NCBI GenBank assembly: GCA_964575845.1
Contig: CAZNSX010000004.1
Span: forward strand, 248,001-312,000
Length of the DNA stretch: 64,000 nucleotides
Source of the DNA: CAZNSX01 sp964575845
Lineage (GTDB): Bacteria; UBA8248; CAZNSX01
Direction of reading: 5' to 3'
Below the pieces are notes generated by a model, which did no database searches, was not told where the DNA came from, and worked only from the letters and a program-made list of their open reading frames with translations. The position numbers and the translations under genes are program-made. Each line of letters opens with the position of its first letter. The first letter of the stretch is position 1. Below are positions 34,419 to 43,686 of this stretch, piece after piece.

Positions 34419-35471
34419 ATGAAGCTCAGGGAGCTCAGAAAACTCGGGGCCGGATTCACTGTCTGCTTCCTAAGTGCTTTCTTCTCTGCGGGAATCTTTT
34501 TTTTCACGCCCCCTTCACAGGGGGCCGGCGCTTCACGGGCTATTGCCACGGTGGACGGCAAGGCCATAACTGAGGAGGAGCTCTTGGAGGCGGTGGGAGG
34601 GGAGCTCATAAGGCTTGAGGCCAAGACCTATCAGGCTAGGAGAGAGGCTTTGGAATCCCTCATCTTCCGTCTCCTCCTCAAGGAGGAAGCGGGCAGGCGT
34701 GGCATCAGCCCTGAAGAACTCTTTAGCGAGGAGGTGGACTCCAAGGTCAGCGAGCCGACTGAGGAGGAAATGAAAAGCCTTTACCAGAAGAACCGGGCAC
34801 GGATAAGACTGCCTTTTGAGAAGATCAAGGAGGATTTGAAGAGGTATCTTTTTCAGAGAAAGAAGGCTCAACTGAAAGAGGGCCTATTCGCCAGACTTAG
34901 AAAAGGGAGGGATATCAGGATACTCCTGGAGCCCCCGAGGGTTGAGGTGAGCCCGGATGATGACCCGACACTTGGGCCCCCGGAAGCCCCCGTGACCATA
35001 ATCGAGTTCTCTGACTTTCAATGCCCCTACTGCGCCAGGATTCAGAGCGCCCTTAAGGAGCTGCTCAGGAGATACCCCAAGGAGGTGAGGCTCGTCTTTC
35101 GCGACTTTCCCATAGAGGAAATTCACCCCCAGGCACTGAAGGCGGCCGAGGCCGCCCAGTGTGCCGGAGACCAGGGGAAATTCTGGCCCTACCATGACCT
35201 CCTCTTCTCCAACCGGCATAAACTTTCCATCGAAGCCCTCAAGGGCTATGCCCGCAAGTTGGACCTTGAGCTCACCCAATTTGACCAGTGCCTCTCCCAG
35301 GATAAATATCAGGAGGAGGTGAGGCGGGACATGCGGGATGGGCTCAAGAGCGGCGTTAACTCCACGCCCACCTTCTTCATAAACGGGAGGCTCATCTCCG
35401 GAGCGGTTCCCTTAGAGGAGCTTGAGGCCGTAATAGCTGAGGAGCTCCGCCTGAAGGCCGGGGAAAAGTAG
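34419..35471 (+). CDS. SurA_N-DsbA-like exported thiol-disulfide oxidoreductase
   Basis: A 350-residue protein with a signal segment (LGAGFTVCFLSAFFSAGIFFF). A SurA-N-like helical domain (ATVDGKAITEEELLEAVGGELI to about residue 160) follows, then a DsbA-type thioredoxin fold: VTIIEFSDFQCPYC near 198, with the redox pair CPYC, and cis-proline in NSTPTFFINGR near 318. This points to disulfide exchange in the periplasm coupled to a chaperone-like module. Only a few extra cysteines are present (AAQCAGDQ, DQCLSQ). AAGGGGGAGAG precedes the ATG. Confidence 0.87.
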   Translation: MKLRELRKLGAGFTVCFLSAFFSAGIFFFTPPSQGAGASRAIATVDGKAITEEELLEAVGGELIRLEAKTYQARREALESLIFRLLLKEEAGRRGISPEELFSEEVDSKVSEPTEEEMKSLYQKNRARIRLPFEKIKEDLKRYLFQRKKAQLKEGLFARLRKGRDIRILLEPPRVEVSPDDDPTLGPPEAPVTIIEFSDFQCPYCARIQSALKELLRRYPKEVRLVFRDFPIEEIHPQALKAAEAAQCAGDQGKFWPYHDLLFSNRHKLSIEALKGYARKLDLELTQFDQCLSQDKYQEEVRRDMRDGLKSGVNSTPTFFINGRLISGAVPLEELEAVIAEELRLKAGEK

Positions 35472-35513
35472 CCCCCTCTGAAGCCCCACGGCCCTGACCG
35501 AGGGTTCATGCTC

Positions 35514-36626
35514 TCAGAAGAGGGCTCCCTCTCCCCCCTCAAGGCGGGCGCCGCACTCCTCGGCATGGCGCAGACGCTTGGCGATTGAAGGGTGGCTGTG
35601 GAAGAGAAACTCTACGAGGGGGTGGGGTTCAGGGTCGGCAAGGTTCAGGTCCGAGAGCTTCAGGAGGGCTCTCTTGAGGGGGTCGGCACCCGCCGTCATC
35701 TTCACGGCAAAGGCGTCGCAAGAGCGCTCGAGGCGGCGGGAGTAAGCATTCAGGCCGGGGGCTACGAGGAGGCCGACCGCGGAGAAGATGAGGAGGACGA
35801 GGGGAAGGTTTGCCACATCCCCCCGGCCTTCAAATCCCAGGGGGAGGAGGCTCAGGACCCTGTGGAGGAGATAGAAGGTTCCCAAGATAAAGGCAGAGTG
35901 GACCAGGATGGTCTTCCCCATGTGACGCCCTGCGTGGTGGCCGAGCTCATGGGCGAGAACAGCCTCTATTTCCTGACGGTCAAAACCTTCCAGCAGGGTA
36001 TCAGAGAGGATGATCCTCCGGGTCCTGCCAAGGCCGGTGAGCCCCGCCATGGCCTTTCTGCTCTTTTCCCCGAGCTCCATCCGGAAGACCCCGAGGGCCT
36101 TCACGCCCGCCCGGGAGGAAAGAGAAAGGAGGGCCCTTTCTAACTCTTCATCGCCGAGGGGCGTGAATTTATAGAAGAGGGGGGCGAGGAGAACGGGGCC
36201 AAGCTTTGTCATAAGGACCCCCACAAGTATGGCCCCTCCGGCCGCATATAGCCACCAGCTTTCCCCTCCCTCCCTCAAAAGCCAGTAAAGACCCTCAGCT
36301 AGGGGAAGCCCCAGCGCCAGGCTCAGCAAGAGGGATTTCAGGTAGTCCCACGTCCAGCCCCAGAGGCTCTCCCGAGAGAGGCCATAGCGGTGCTCGACCC
36401 GGTAGCCCCCATAAAAGCTAAGCGGAAAGGTGACGCCCTCCCAGAGGAGCAGAAGGAGGGTGAAATAGCCCGCCACCTGCAGGAGAGGGCCTCCAGGGAT
36501 AGCGGCCCTTAGCCTCAGGCTCCAGCCGGTGAGAATCAGAAGGGCCAGGAAGGCCAGCCCCATGGTCCCGGAAATAAGCCTGAGCCTGAGCTTGAGGCGG
36601 CTGTATTCTTTGGAGCGCTCCCTCAC
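35514..36626 (-). CDS. M48 family membrane metallopeptidase (Ste24-like)
   Basis: A 370-residue integral membrane protease with several N-terminal helices, the Ste24 N-terminal motif YGGYRVEHRYGLS near residue 72, and the zinc motif HELGHH near 228. The third ligand region, NAYSRRLERSCDAFAVK, lies near 300, with HPSIAKR near the end. The family degrades or trims membrane proteins (CAAX protease fold). GTG 36626 follows AAGGGGTCTCAG. A perfect TATAAT (36664-36659) stands 33 bases upstream on this strand, without a convincing -35 box. Confidence 0.9.
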   Translation of the reverse strand: MRERSKEYSRLKLRLRLISGTMGLAFLALLILTGWSLRLRAAIPGGPLLQVAGYFTLLLLLWEGVTFPLSFYGGYRVEHRYGLSRESLWGWTWDYLKSLLLSLALGLPLAEGLYWLLREGGESWWLYAAGGAILVGVLMTKLGPVLLAPLFYKFTPLGDEELERALLSLSSRAGVKALGVFRMELGEKSRKAMAGLTGLGRTRRIILSDTLLEGFDRQEIEAVLAHELGHHAGRHMGKTILVHSAFILGTFYLLHRVLSLLPLGFEGRGDVANLPLVLLIFSAVGLLVAPGLNAYSRRLERSCDAFAVKMTAGADPLKRALLKLSDLNLADPEPHPLVEFLFHSHPSIAKRLRHAEECGARLEGGEGALF

Positions 36627-36748
36627 CTGAGACCCCTTATAATGTAATTCTCCTCAGTATTATAGCCTCGGGGTCCTCCGCCGGAATATGTGAAAGCTCT
36701 CGGCTCGCGCAGGATGCGAAAGCGGATGCCAGCCGGTCTCCCCGGGCG

Positions 36749-36778
36749 TTGACTTGGGAGGAGGCCAAAGCTTAAGAT
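36749..36778 (+). promoter_or_regulatory. Predicted promoter of threonine aldolase operon
   Basis: TTGACT at 36749-36754, an 18-base spacer, and TAAGAT at 36773-36778. Start would be near 36785, about 75 bases before the gene. Spacing is one base over the optimum. Confidence 0.4.
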
Positions 36779-36858
36779 AGAGGGCTTTTTTGTGCATGGA
36801 CTAAGGCAAGGCATTCTTTCCGCCCTTCCCACGGGTTGAGGCCGGCATGGAGGTTCCT

Positions 36859-37917
36859 ATGAACGAAGGCAGGATCATCGACCTCAGAAGCGACACCGTT
36901 ACCAAGCCCTCCCAGGCCATGCGGGAAGCCATGGCCTGGGCACCCGTCGGGGATGACTGCTTCGGTGAGGACCCCTCGGTCAATGCCCTCCAGCAGGAGT
37001 CGGCTCGCCTCCTGGGGAAGGAGGCGGCCCTTTTCATGGCCTCCGGCACGATGGCCAATCAGGTGGCGCTCAAGAGCCATACCGAGCCAGGAGATGAAGT
37101 TATAGCCGACGCCGGGAGCCATGTAATAACCAGTGAGCTGGCCGCAGGCTCCATGATCTCGGGGGTTCAGTTTGCCCTCCTTCAAGGCGAAAGGGGGATA
37201 CTGGAGGTGGAAGAGGTCCGCCGGGCCATCCGCGCGGGGAGGGCCGTAGAGCCCAGGACACGCCTTATCTGGGTAGAAAATACCCATAACAAGGGAGGAG
37301 GCAGTGTCTGGCCCCTGGAGAGGCTCAGGGCCCTGAGGGAGCTTGCTCTGGAGATGGGACTTCCCATCCATATGGATGGGGCCAGGGTCTTCAATGCGGC
37401 GGTGGCGCTGGGGGTTTCGGCGGGGGAGATAGCCTCCCATGCTGACACGGTGAATTTCTGCCTCTCCAAGGGCCTCGGTGCCCCTGTGGGCTCCCTTCTT
37501 GCGGGGAGCCGGGAATTTATCGAGCGGGCCACCCGCTACCGTCGCATGCTCGGGGGCGGAATGCGCCAGGCCGGAATCGTGGCATCCGGTGGCCTTTTTG
37601 CTCTGAAGCACCACCTGAAGCGCATCGAGAAAGACCATGAGAACGCGCGCCTGCTGGCCGAGGGCCTGAAAGAGACCCCCGGCATCCGGCTTCTCTATGA
37701 GACCACGCCCACTAATATCGTCTTCTTCGATTTGTCGGAAACGGGCCTCTCGTCCCCTGAGCTTGCCAGCCGCCTCAAGGAGAGGGGCGTCCTCTTCTCG
37801 GTTTATCCCCCGAATGTCCTGCGGGGAATCACTCATCTGGAGGTGGACCGCCCGCAGATTGAGGAGGCACTTGGAATCGTGCGGGCTCTTCTCAAAGGGG
37901 TCCGGGCTCGCGCATGA
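36859..37917 (+). CDS. ltaE: Low-specificity L-threonine aldolase
   Basis: PLP enzyme splitting threonine/allo-threonine to glycine and acetaldehyde. The 352 residues open with IIDLRSDTVTKPSQAMREAM, then VGDDCFGEDPSVNALQ near 28, the PLP Asp in HMDGARVFNAA near 170 and the PLP lysine in CLSKGLGAPVGS near 200. ATG 36859 is preferred because GGAGG lies five bases ahead; ATG 36847 is an alternative. The stop overlaps the next gene by four bases (ATGA), so both are one operon. Confidence 0.93.
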   Translation: MNEGRIIDLRSDTVTKPSQAMREAMAWAPVGDDCFGEDPSVNALQQESARLLGKEAALFMASGTMANQVALKSHTEPGDEVIADAGSHVITSELAAGSMISGVQFALLQGERGILEVEEVRRAIRAGRAVEPRTRLIWVENTHNKGGGSVWPLERLRALRELALEMGLPIHMDGARVFNAAVALGVSAGEIASHADTVNFCLSKGLGAPVGSLLAGSREFIERATRYRRMLGGGMRQAGIVASGGLFALKHHLKRIEKDHENARLLAEGLKETPGIRLLYETTPTNIVFFDLSETGLSSPELASRLKERGVLFSVYPPNVLRGITHLEVDRPQIEEALGIVRALLKGVRARA

Positions 37918-38675
37918 GAGTTGTCGTTCTGGGCTGCGGCACCTCCACGGGGGTGCCCACAATAGGGTGTGAATGTCCGACCTGCCTTTCTCCACACCCA
38001 CGAAATAAGCGGACCCGAGCCTCCATTTACATAGAGGAGGGGAAGGCCGGGATACTTGTGGATGCCTCGACAGATTTGAGGGCCCAGGCTCTGGCCCAGG
38101 GGATCCGGCGGGTGGATGCAGTGCTCTTCACGCACTGCCACGCCGACCATGTCTTCGGCATAGATGACCTGAGAGCCTTCAACGCCATTCAGCGCTCCCC
38201 CATCCCTTGCTACGGCTCGCCCGAGACAATCGCAGAGCTGAGGGTCTGCTTCCGCTACATCTTCTCCTCCGAGCACGGAGAGGATGTTTTTGTGCCGCGC
38301 CTGACTCTGCATGAGCTCAAAGGGTTGGAGCGGCTTTTCGGCCTGGAGGTCGTGCCCGTTGAGATAGAGCACGGTCCCGACATTATCTACGGCTATAGGG
38401 CGGGGAATTTCGCCTATCTCACCGACTGCAGCGCCATCCCCAAGGCTTCTGAGAGGTTGCTGCGAGGGCTCAGGGTACTCATCATCGATGGCCTTCGCTA
38501 CCGACCTCACCCGACCCACTTCACAATTGAGGAGGCTCTCGCGGCCGCAGAGCGCCTCAAGCCCGAGAGGACCTGCCTGACCCACATGAGCCATGAGGTG
38601 GAATATGAGGCGGGGAACCGGGCCCTGCCGCCCGGGGTGGAGCTTGCCTGGGATGGGCTCGTGATAGAAATCTAG
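37914..38675 (+). CDS. PhnP-like MBL-fold metal-dependent hydrolase
   Basis: A 253-residue metallo-beta-lactamase-fold phosphodiesterase. It starts VVVLGCGTSTGVPTIGCECPTC, the PhnP-type N-terminus with the Cys pair that can bind structural zinc. The catalytic THCHADHVFGIDD follows near residue 72, then YLTDCSAIP near 163, FTIEEALAAAERL, and a last metal ligand in LTHMSHE. Relatives hydrolyse cyclic phosphodiesters, but no phosphonate genes are nearby, so the substrate is unknown. Its overlap with ltaE suggests co-expression only. Confidence 0.88.
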   Translation: MRVVVLGCGTSTGVPTIGCECPTCLSPHPRNKRTRASIYIEEGKAGILVDASTDLRAQALAQGIRRVDAVLFTHCHADHVFGIDDLRAFNAIQRSPIPCYGSPETIAELRVCFRYIFSSEHGEDVFVPRLTLHELKGLERLFGLEVVPVEIEHGPDIIYGYRAGNFAYLTDCSAIPKASERLLRGLRVLIIDGLRYRPHPTHFTIEEALAAAERLKPERTCLTHMSHEVEYEAGNRALPPGVELAWDGLVIEI

Positions 38676-38766
38676 GGGAATACTCATTTAACCCGAATGG
38701 CCGGCCGCGTTGGCGAGGGGCTCACCGTAAGCGGGAGACTGGCGGTCGAGCCTTCGAGCTGAAAAG

Positions 38767-38790
38767 GGCCTGAGCAGGCTATTTTTTTCT
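38767..38790 (+). terminator. Weak intrinsic terminator candidate after the PhnP-like gene
   Basis: GCCT-GAGC-AGGC followed by TATTTTTTTCT, about 95 bases after the PhnP-like stop codon. The stem is only four pairs, so efficiency is doubtful. The T-run merges into the -35 box of the next promoter. Confidence 0.35.
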
Positions 38791-38817
38791 TGACAGAAAA
38801 GGCTGAATTTATATAAC
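38790..38817 (+). promoter_or_regulatory. Strong predicted promoter of the lone ABC permease
   Basis: A perfect TTGACA (38790-38795), 16 bases, then TATAAC (38812-38817), embedded in the most A+T-rich patch of the neighbourhood. Start would be near 38824, giving a leader of about 185 nt before 39009. That leader contains several short GC hairpins but no riboswitch I recognise. Confidence 0.65.
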
Positions 38818-39008
38818 AATAAGACCTATTATCGATCACATCGAAGCCCGAGACTCAAAAAATAAAAGCGCGGTCAGTGGTCTACGTGACCATATCTCAG
38901 CCGGGAGGGGTTTCGCCGAGACCCCAATGAGGTCTAAGGCTGCTCTTCACGGAGCGGGCGAGGCTTGAGGAGGATACTCGCCCAAACCCTCTAGGCGAAA
39001 GGAAGGCC

Positions 39009-39998
39009 ATGGCGACCGAACCCTATCCGAATGTGACAGCGCCGGCGGAGACCCTTGATAAGCGCAAACTACGGGTTCAGCGGAGAGGTTCCAGGGCTAT
39101 AATCAAGCACGCGATCCTCATCTTCTGGACCATGGTCGTGCTCTTTCCCATCTACTGGATGCTCATGACCTCCTTCAAGGACTCCCACGAATGGACGACC
39201 TGGCCTCCCCGCTGGTACCCATATGACCCGACAACGGTTAATTACAGGCAGATCTTTTTCTTGGCCCAGGGCCGCGCCCCCCAGGCGAAGAAATCCGATG
39301 AGCCTTTTGTCTTTGAGCGTAAAGACATCGGAACCTTCGGCCATTCCGGTGCTTTCTCCGCTAATATCTGGAAGGCAGTCGGGGACAGCAGTTTTATTGC
39401 GGGCCTGGCCTCAATGATTTCGGTTATTTTTGGCGCATCCCTCGCCTACGCCATAAGCCGTTTCAATGTGGGGGGCAAGAAGTTTCCTGTAGCGGTTTTG
39501 ACCATAAGGATGCTCCCGCCCATAGTAATCGCCGTGCCGTTTCTCATATGGTTTCCTCTCATCGGGCTATTCGACACCTACACGGGCCTCATCCTCGTAT
39601 ACATTGCCACCACTCTACCGTTTGTCATCTGGATGATGCTCAGCTTCATCGAGGAGGTGCCGAAGGAGCTAGAGTTTGCGGGGAGGGTGATGGGCGCGGG
39701 GAGGATTTATACCCTGAGGAAGGTGATCTTCCCCCTAGTGGCCTCGGGCATGGTGGTGACCCTCCTCTTTACCTTCATTCTGTGCTGGAGTGAGTTTCTC
39801 CTGGCCCTCACGCTCACTCAACCGAAGGTCTCCACGCTTCCCATCTTGCTCAACAAATTCCAGTCCGCAACCGAGGGGCGGCTTTACGGGCCTCAGGCGG
39901 CCATCGGCACGGTCATAACCATTCCCGTGGTGGTCCTGGGCTTTCTTATCCAGAAGCACCTGGTCAAGGGGTTCAGCTTCGGGATGATCAGGAAGTAA
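39009..39998 (+). CDS. Carbohydrate ABC transporter permease, MalG type, without partners
   Basis: A 329-residue inner-membrane permease: cytoplasmic N-tail of about 30 residues, first helix HAILIFWTMVVLFPIYWMLM, TSFKD, then five more helices. The EAA loop reads PKELEFAGRVMGAGRIYTLRKVIFPL, the contact site for the ATPase. The external loop between helices one and two carries an extra charged stretch (about residues 95-120) compared with usual MalG proteins. No ATPase, second permease or binding protein gene is adjacent, so partners must lie elsewhere or the gene is relocated. Confidence 0.88.
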   Translation: MATEPYPNVTAPAETLDKRKLRVQRRGSRAIIKHAILIFWTMVVLFPIYWMLMTSFKDSHEWTTWPPRWYPYDPTTVNYRQIFFLAQGRAPQAKKSDEPFVFERKDIGTFGHSGAFSANIWKAVGDSSFIAGLASMISVIFGASLAYAISRFNVGGKKFPVAVLTIRMLPPIVIAVPFLIWFPLIGLFDTYTGLILVYIATTLPFVIWMMLSFIEEVPKELEFAGRVMGAGRIYTLRKVIFPLVASGMVVTLLFTFILCWSEFLLALTLTQPKVSTLPILLNKFQSATEGRLYGPQAAIGTVITIPVVVLGFLIQKHLVKGFSFGMIRK

Positions 39999-40112
39999 CG
40001 CTGACCCGGGGTATCGTGGGTGAAGGGATTTGCTCACACGCCATCGTGCAACTCATGGAACACGTATAAGAAAAAGGGGCGGTCAAAAAGCCTTCTTCTA
40101 AGGTAAAGCCCT

Positions 40113-41930
40113 TTAGCCTCCCTCTGCGGACCTCCTCAGAACCTCCCGCCGGTAAGCTTCCATTAAATCGTGCATACTGACCCTGCCTATGACCTTTCCG
40201 TCCGCTTCGGAGCTCACTACAGGAAGCTCCTCCACGTTTATCCTCCCGAACCGCTCGAGCACTTTGTCCAAGTCATCCAGGGGGGTTACGGTGAGGACTC
40301 TCGTCGTCCCCAGGTCGGCGGCCACCATCCCATCCCTCTGCACCTCCGGCTTCCGGAGCGCGTGGAACAGGTCGCTAAGCGAAAAGATGCCGCTCAGCTC
40401 CCCTCGGCTTTCTACCACCGGGAAGTAAGAGTATTCAGAGTTCAAGGCCCGGTCGAGAAGCTCCCTGAAAGGCATATCCTTAGGAATGGTGAGGACATCC
40501 TCTCTCATCACGTCCTTCACCAAAAGAGAGCGCAGGATGCTCACCTCCCGCAGACGCGTGATGTGCTGCCCGCGGCGTATGAGCTTGAGTGTATAGATGG
40601 ACTCATCCTTGAGCGAAGTGGTTATCAAAACGCTTATGATACAGGAAGCCATGAGCGGTAGGATTGCCAGGTAGTCGCCAGTCATCTCGAAGATTATGAC
40701 AATCGCGGTTATGGGTGCGTGAGTTGCCGCCGCCACGATCGCGCCCATGCCCACGAGAGCGTAGGCGCCGGAGCTTGCCGTAATTTCGGGGAAGAGGCTA
40801 TGGACAATGCTGCCGAAGAGGCCTCCTATCATGGCGCCGATGAAGAGGGAGGGCGCAAATATGCCGCCAGAGCCACCTGAGCCCAGGGTGAGTGAGGTCG
40901 CGAAGATCTTCGCAAGGCCCAGGGCCAACAGAAAGAGCAGGCTGAACTTCCCCATAAGGGAGAGGGAGATGGTCTCATAACCCACGCCGAAAACATGCGG
41001 AAACCAGATGGCAAGCGCCCCTAATATCAGGCCCCCTAAGATGGGCTTCAGGTACTCTGGGAAGGGAAGCGCCTCGAAGCGATCCTCCATCCAGTAGAGA
41101 GAGACTATGAAGAGAAGAGCCACCAGGCCGGCGATGAGACCCAGAACCGCATACATGGGAATCTCCCACGCGCTCACCAGGCTGTAGGCGGGTATCGAAA
41201 AGGCGGGATGGTTCCCCAGATAGAGCCGCGAGATGTAGGTGGCGGTAACTGAGGAGATGACGATGGGGCTGAAGCTCGTGAGCCCGAAGTCCCCCACGAT
41301 AATTTCCAGGGCGAAGAGCGGGCCTGCGATGGGTGCGTTGAAGGTTGCGGCAATTCCCGCCGCGGCGCCGCAGCCCACGAGGGTTCGCAGTCGGGCGCTT
41401 GAGAGCCTGAGGAACTGGCCCATGCTTGAGCCCATGGCGGAGCCTATCTGGACGATTGGCCCCTCGCGCCCCACCGACCCTCCTGAGCCTATGCAGATGG
41501 CCGAGGCCAAGATCTTTACTAAAACTACCCGGGGCCGGATGACGCTTCCTTCGGTTGCGACCGCCGCTATGACCTCGGGCACACCGTGACCTTTGGCCTC
41601 CCGCGCGAGAAAGTAGACTATGGGACCCACGAGGGCGCCACCGGCCGCAGGGGCGAGAATCTTGTGATACCAGGGAAGGCCTGTGAGAAGGGTTAAGAAA
41701 TCGGGGCCGAGGCCGAAAAACAAAACCTGAAAGAACCTTATCATGAGGCGGAACACGATGGCACCGAAACCGCCCACAAGGCCCACGATCACGGCCAGAA
41801 TGATCATATAGGTGAAATCAGAGACGCGCGTTCTGCCCAGAGTCTGATCCAGGCCCCTCAGGCGTGCGTGAAGTTCCCGAGGCCCTCTTCCCTTCAATGC
41901 TGCCTTCCAGAACGAGATAATTCCCTTCAA
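40113..41930 (-). CDS. ClC-type chloride channel/antiporter with C-terminal CBS pair
   Basis: A 605-residue membrane protein. The ClC pore signatures are GSGGSVGREGPIVQIG near residue 150 (with the gating Glu in GREGP), the family helix FNAPIAGPLFALE near 200, and GSGGSGGIFAPSLFIGAM near 350. Two C-terminal CBS domains (about 470-595) probably sense nucleotides. The retained gating glutamate and the bacterial origin favour a Cl-/H+ antiporter over a passive channel. Neighbours give no further hint. Confidence 0.93.
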   Translation of the reverse strand: MKGIISFWKAALKGRGPRELHARLRGLDQTLGRTRVSDFTYMIILAVIVGLVGGFGAIVFRLMIRFFQVLFFGLGPDFLTLLTGLPWYHKILAPAAGGALVGPIVYFLAREAKGHGVPEVIAAVATEGSVIRPRVVLVKILASAICIGSGGSVGREGPIVQIGSAMGSSMGQFLRLSSARLRTLVGCGAAAGIAATFNAPIAGPLFALEIIVGDFGLTSFSPIVISSVTATYISRLYLGNHPAFSIPAYSLVSAWEIPMYAVLGLIAGLVALLFIVSLYWMEDRFEALPFPEYLKPILGGLILGALAIWFPHVFGVGYETISLSLMGKFSLLFLLALGLAKIFATSLTLGSGGSGGIFAPSLFIGAMIGGLFGSIVHSLFPEITASSGAYALVGMGAIVAAATHAPITAIVIIFEMTGDYLAILPLMASCIISVLITTSLKDESIYTLKLIRRGQHITRLREVSILRSLLVKDVMREDVLTIPKDMPFRELLDRALNSEYSYFPVVESRGELSGIFSLSDLFHALRKPEVQRDGMVAADLGTTRVLTVTPLDDLDKVLERFGRINVEELPVVSSEADGKVIGRVSMHDLMEAYRREVLRRSAEGG

Positions 41931-42000
41931 TGCTAAAGATTACCTCCCTTGATCTTATGGGCCCGCCGGATGACCTCTCAGCTTTGCGAAATGCAGGCCA

Positions 42001-42789
42001 CTAGGGTTTTTCCTTATTCTCTCCTGACTCTCCGTGCCCGAGGGGATCCCCCTCCCCGCCCACTCGCTCTAGCCTTCCCTCGGGGGTTACTATCACCCCG
42101 GCTGTCCGGGCCCCGCCGAGGTCGATGAATAGAGTGTAAAGGGCTAGATAATAGGAGATGAGGATGACCTGGATGATGGCGCTCACCGACACCTGAGCAA
42201 ATAGACTATCCCCCATAATCCTCACGACGATGAAGCCCAGGCCAAAGGAAAATATCCGGTAGAGGCAGAAGAGGCTCATGACGGGTCCCTCCGCCCCCCG
42301 CGCAAAGGGCTTGGCCTCCTTGAAGTACTGCGCGAACGGGAGCCGGCGAAAGAGGGCAAGATATGAACAAAAGAAATATCTGAGGCCGAAATAAACTCCC
42401 GGGAGAATGAGAAGAACTAGTCCCGCCAGCACCATACTGTAATAAATGAGCTCCACGGCCATTACGGTGGGAAAACGGCTCAGAGCCCTGGGCCAGTCCC
42501 ACTCCTCCCCTTCTCCGCGCAAAAGGTTCTCCGCCTTTATCAGGACCAGCGTAAAGATGAGCGATTGGGCGATGGTGCTCACAAGGGAGGAAGCCCCGAG
42601 GGCTAGGAAGAAGGAGCCCCCCTCTTCCCCGTAGCTTGAAGCTGAGTGGAGGGGAAGGTAAGCAAGGACCATGAGGGGGATGTAAAGGATGAGCACCACT
42701 CCCGTCATGTTGGTGAAGTCGCTGAGATGCAATCGCACCCCAAAATTCACATAGGCCCTGCCGGGCCTGAGTTCCCTTCCTCCTTGCAT
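42001..42789 (-). CDS. Unassigned integral membrane protein
   Basis: A 262-residue protein with about six hydrophobic helices: near residues 28-45, 65-90, 110-140, 145-155, 170-190 and 200-220. It ends in a hydrophilic Gly/Glu-rich tail. YYSMVLAGLVLLILPGVYFGLRYFFC, with a Pro-Gly break, resembles the membrane domain of glycerophosphodiester phosphodiesterase-linked or DUF975-like proteins, but I do not recognise a defined family. It is co-directional with the downstream ClC gene (70-base gap). Confidence 0.7.
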   Translation of the reverse strand: MQGGRELRPGRAYVNFGVRLHLSDFTNMTGVVLILYIPLMVLAYLPLHSASSYGEEGGSFFLALGASSLVSTIAQSLIFTLVLIKAENLLRGEGEEWDWPRALSRFPTVMAVELIYYSMVLAGLVLLILPGVYFGLRYFFCSYLALFRRLPFAQYFKEAKPFARGAEGPVMSLFCLYRIFSFGLGFIVVRIMGDSLFAQVSVSAIIQVILISYYLALYTLFIDLGGARTAGVIVTPEGRLERVGGEGDPLGHGESGENKEKP

Positions 42790-42864
42790 GGATTGAATCT
42801 TATGCCCGAGAGTTCGGGTATGTCAAGGCCGGAACCAGTGAAGGGAGGTCCTCCGGGGTCGGCT

Positions 42865-43671
42865 TCAGAAGCGCAGGAGCCAGCGGGCCGTCAGGTACAT
42901 GGCCCAACACTCAAGGGCAAAGGGAGGGAAGCCCAGGTAGCCCGCCGCTGGCATCTCAAAAAGCTTCCACTCGGCCGTTACGGGAACGGTGTAGACCCAT
43001 TTGCCTATGGCCCAGTAGTTCCAGAACTCCCAGAGAAAGCCGCAGATGATACCGGAGAGAAGGAGCGAAAGAGGCCACGCGAGCTCCCCGCGTTCAAACA
43101 AGCGCAAGAGACTCTTATCGAAATGGTGATAGTTCACGGGCCCAAGGAAAAAGATAAAGCCGGCCCAGACCAGGGCAAAAATATAGGGATTGGGAAAGAG
43201 GATGGGGTAGAGAAGTAGGCCGAGGCCGAAGCACAGGGTTATCTGAAGGGCGCGTTTAGAGAGGGGGCGGTGTCGGGTTCTCGCGCGAGTGAAAAGCCCC
43301 GAGGCCTCCACCACCTCCGCCGTCTCGAAGATTCCGGGGAATATCGTGGCAAAGGCCCAGGCATAGCCGAAGTAGCGGGCGATGGTCGCGGCGGGGAGAC
43401 CTATGTAGTACCAGTTTTGAATCTTGAGGTTATAGTACTCGAAGATGAGCCAGCAACCGATGGAGAGGGGAAGAAGGTACTTGAGCTCCCCCCTTCTCGT
43501 CATGAGCAGGGAGGAGCCTTTGAGACGATATACTAGGCTATCGGCGAAGAGTATGTAGCCGGTCCATACGATAGGCGTGAAATTGACGCCCACCCACCGG
43601 ACCCCGCCGAAAAGGGCGGCCTCCGCCGCACCGATAACGGCCAGGCCCACTAAGCCGTAAGCTTTAAGCAT
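42865..43671 (-). CDS. Unassigned polytopic membrane protein
   Basis: A 268-residue protein with seven or eight hydrophobic helices and an unusually aromatic composition: CWLIFEYYNLKIQNWYYIGLP near residue 75, FLWEFWNYWAIGKWVYTVPV near 212, and FEMPAAGYLGFPPFALECWAMY near 238. The clustered Glu/Trp/Asn residues within helices look like a conserved intramembrane site, recalling lycopene-cyclase-like helical bundles, but I cannot assign a family. It starts 15 bases after the coiled-coil gene ends. Confidence 0.7.
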   Translation of the reverse strand: MLKAYGLVGLAVIGAAEAALFGGVRWVGVNFTPIVWTGYILFADSLVYRLKGSSLLMTRRGELKYLLPLSIGCWLIFEYYNLKIQNWYYIGLPAATIARYFGYAWAFATIFPGIFETAEVVEASGLFTRARTRHRPLSKRALQITLCFGLGLLLYPILFPNPYIFALVWAGFIFFLGPVNYHHFDKSLLRLFERGELAWPLSLLLSGIICGFLWEFWNYWAIGKWVYTVPVTAEWKLFEMPAAGYLGFPPFALECWAMYLTARWLLRF

Positions 43672-43686
43672 GTGCCCGAGAAGGCC

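Noticed and set aside
38824..39008. Riboswitch in the leader of the lone permease
   Set aside because: Short GC stems are present but none of the conserved cores of common riboswitches (cobalamin, TPP, glycine, SAM) could be found.
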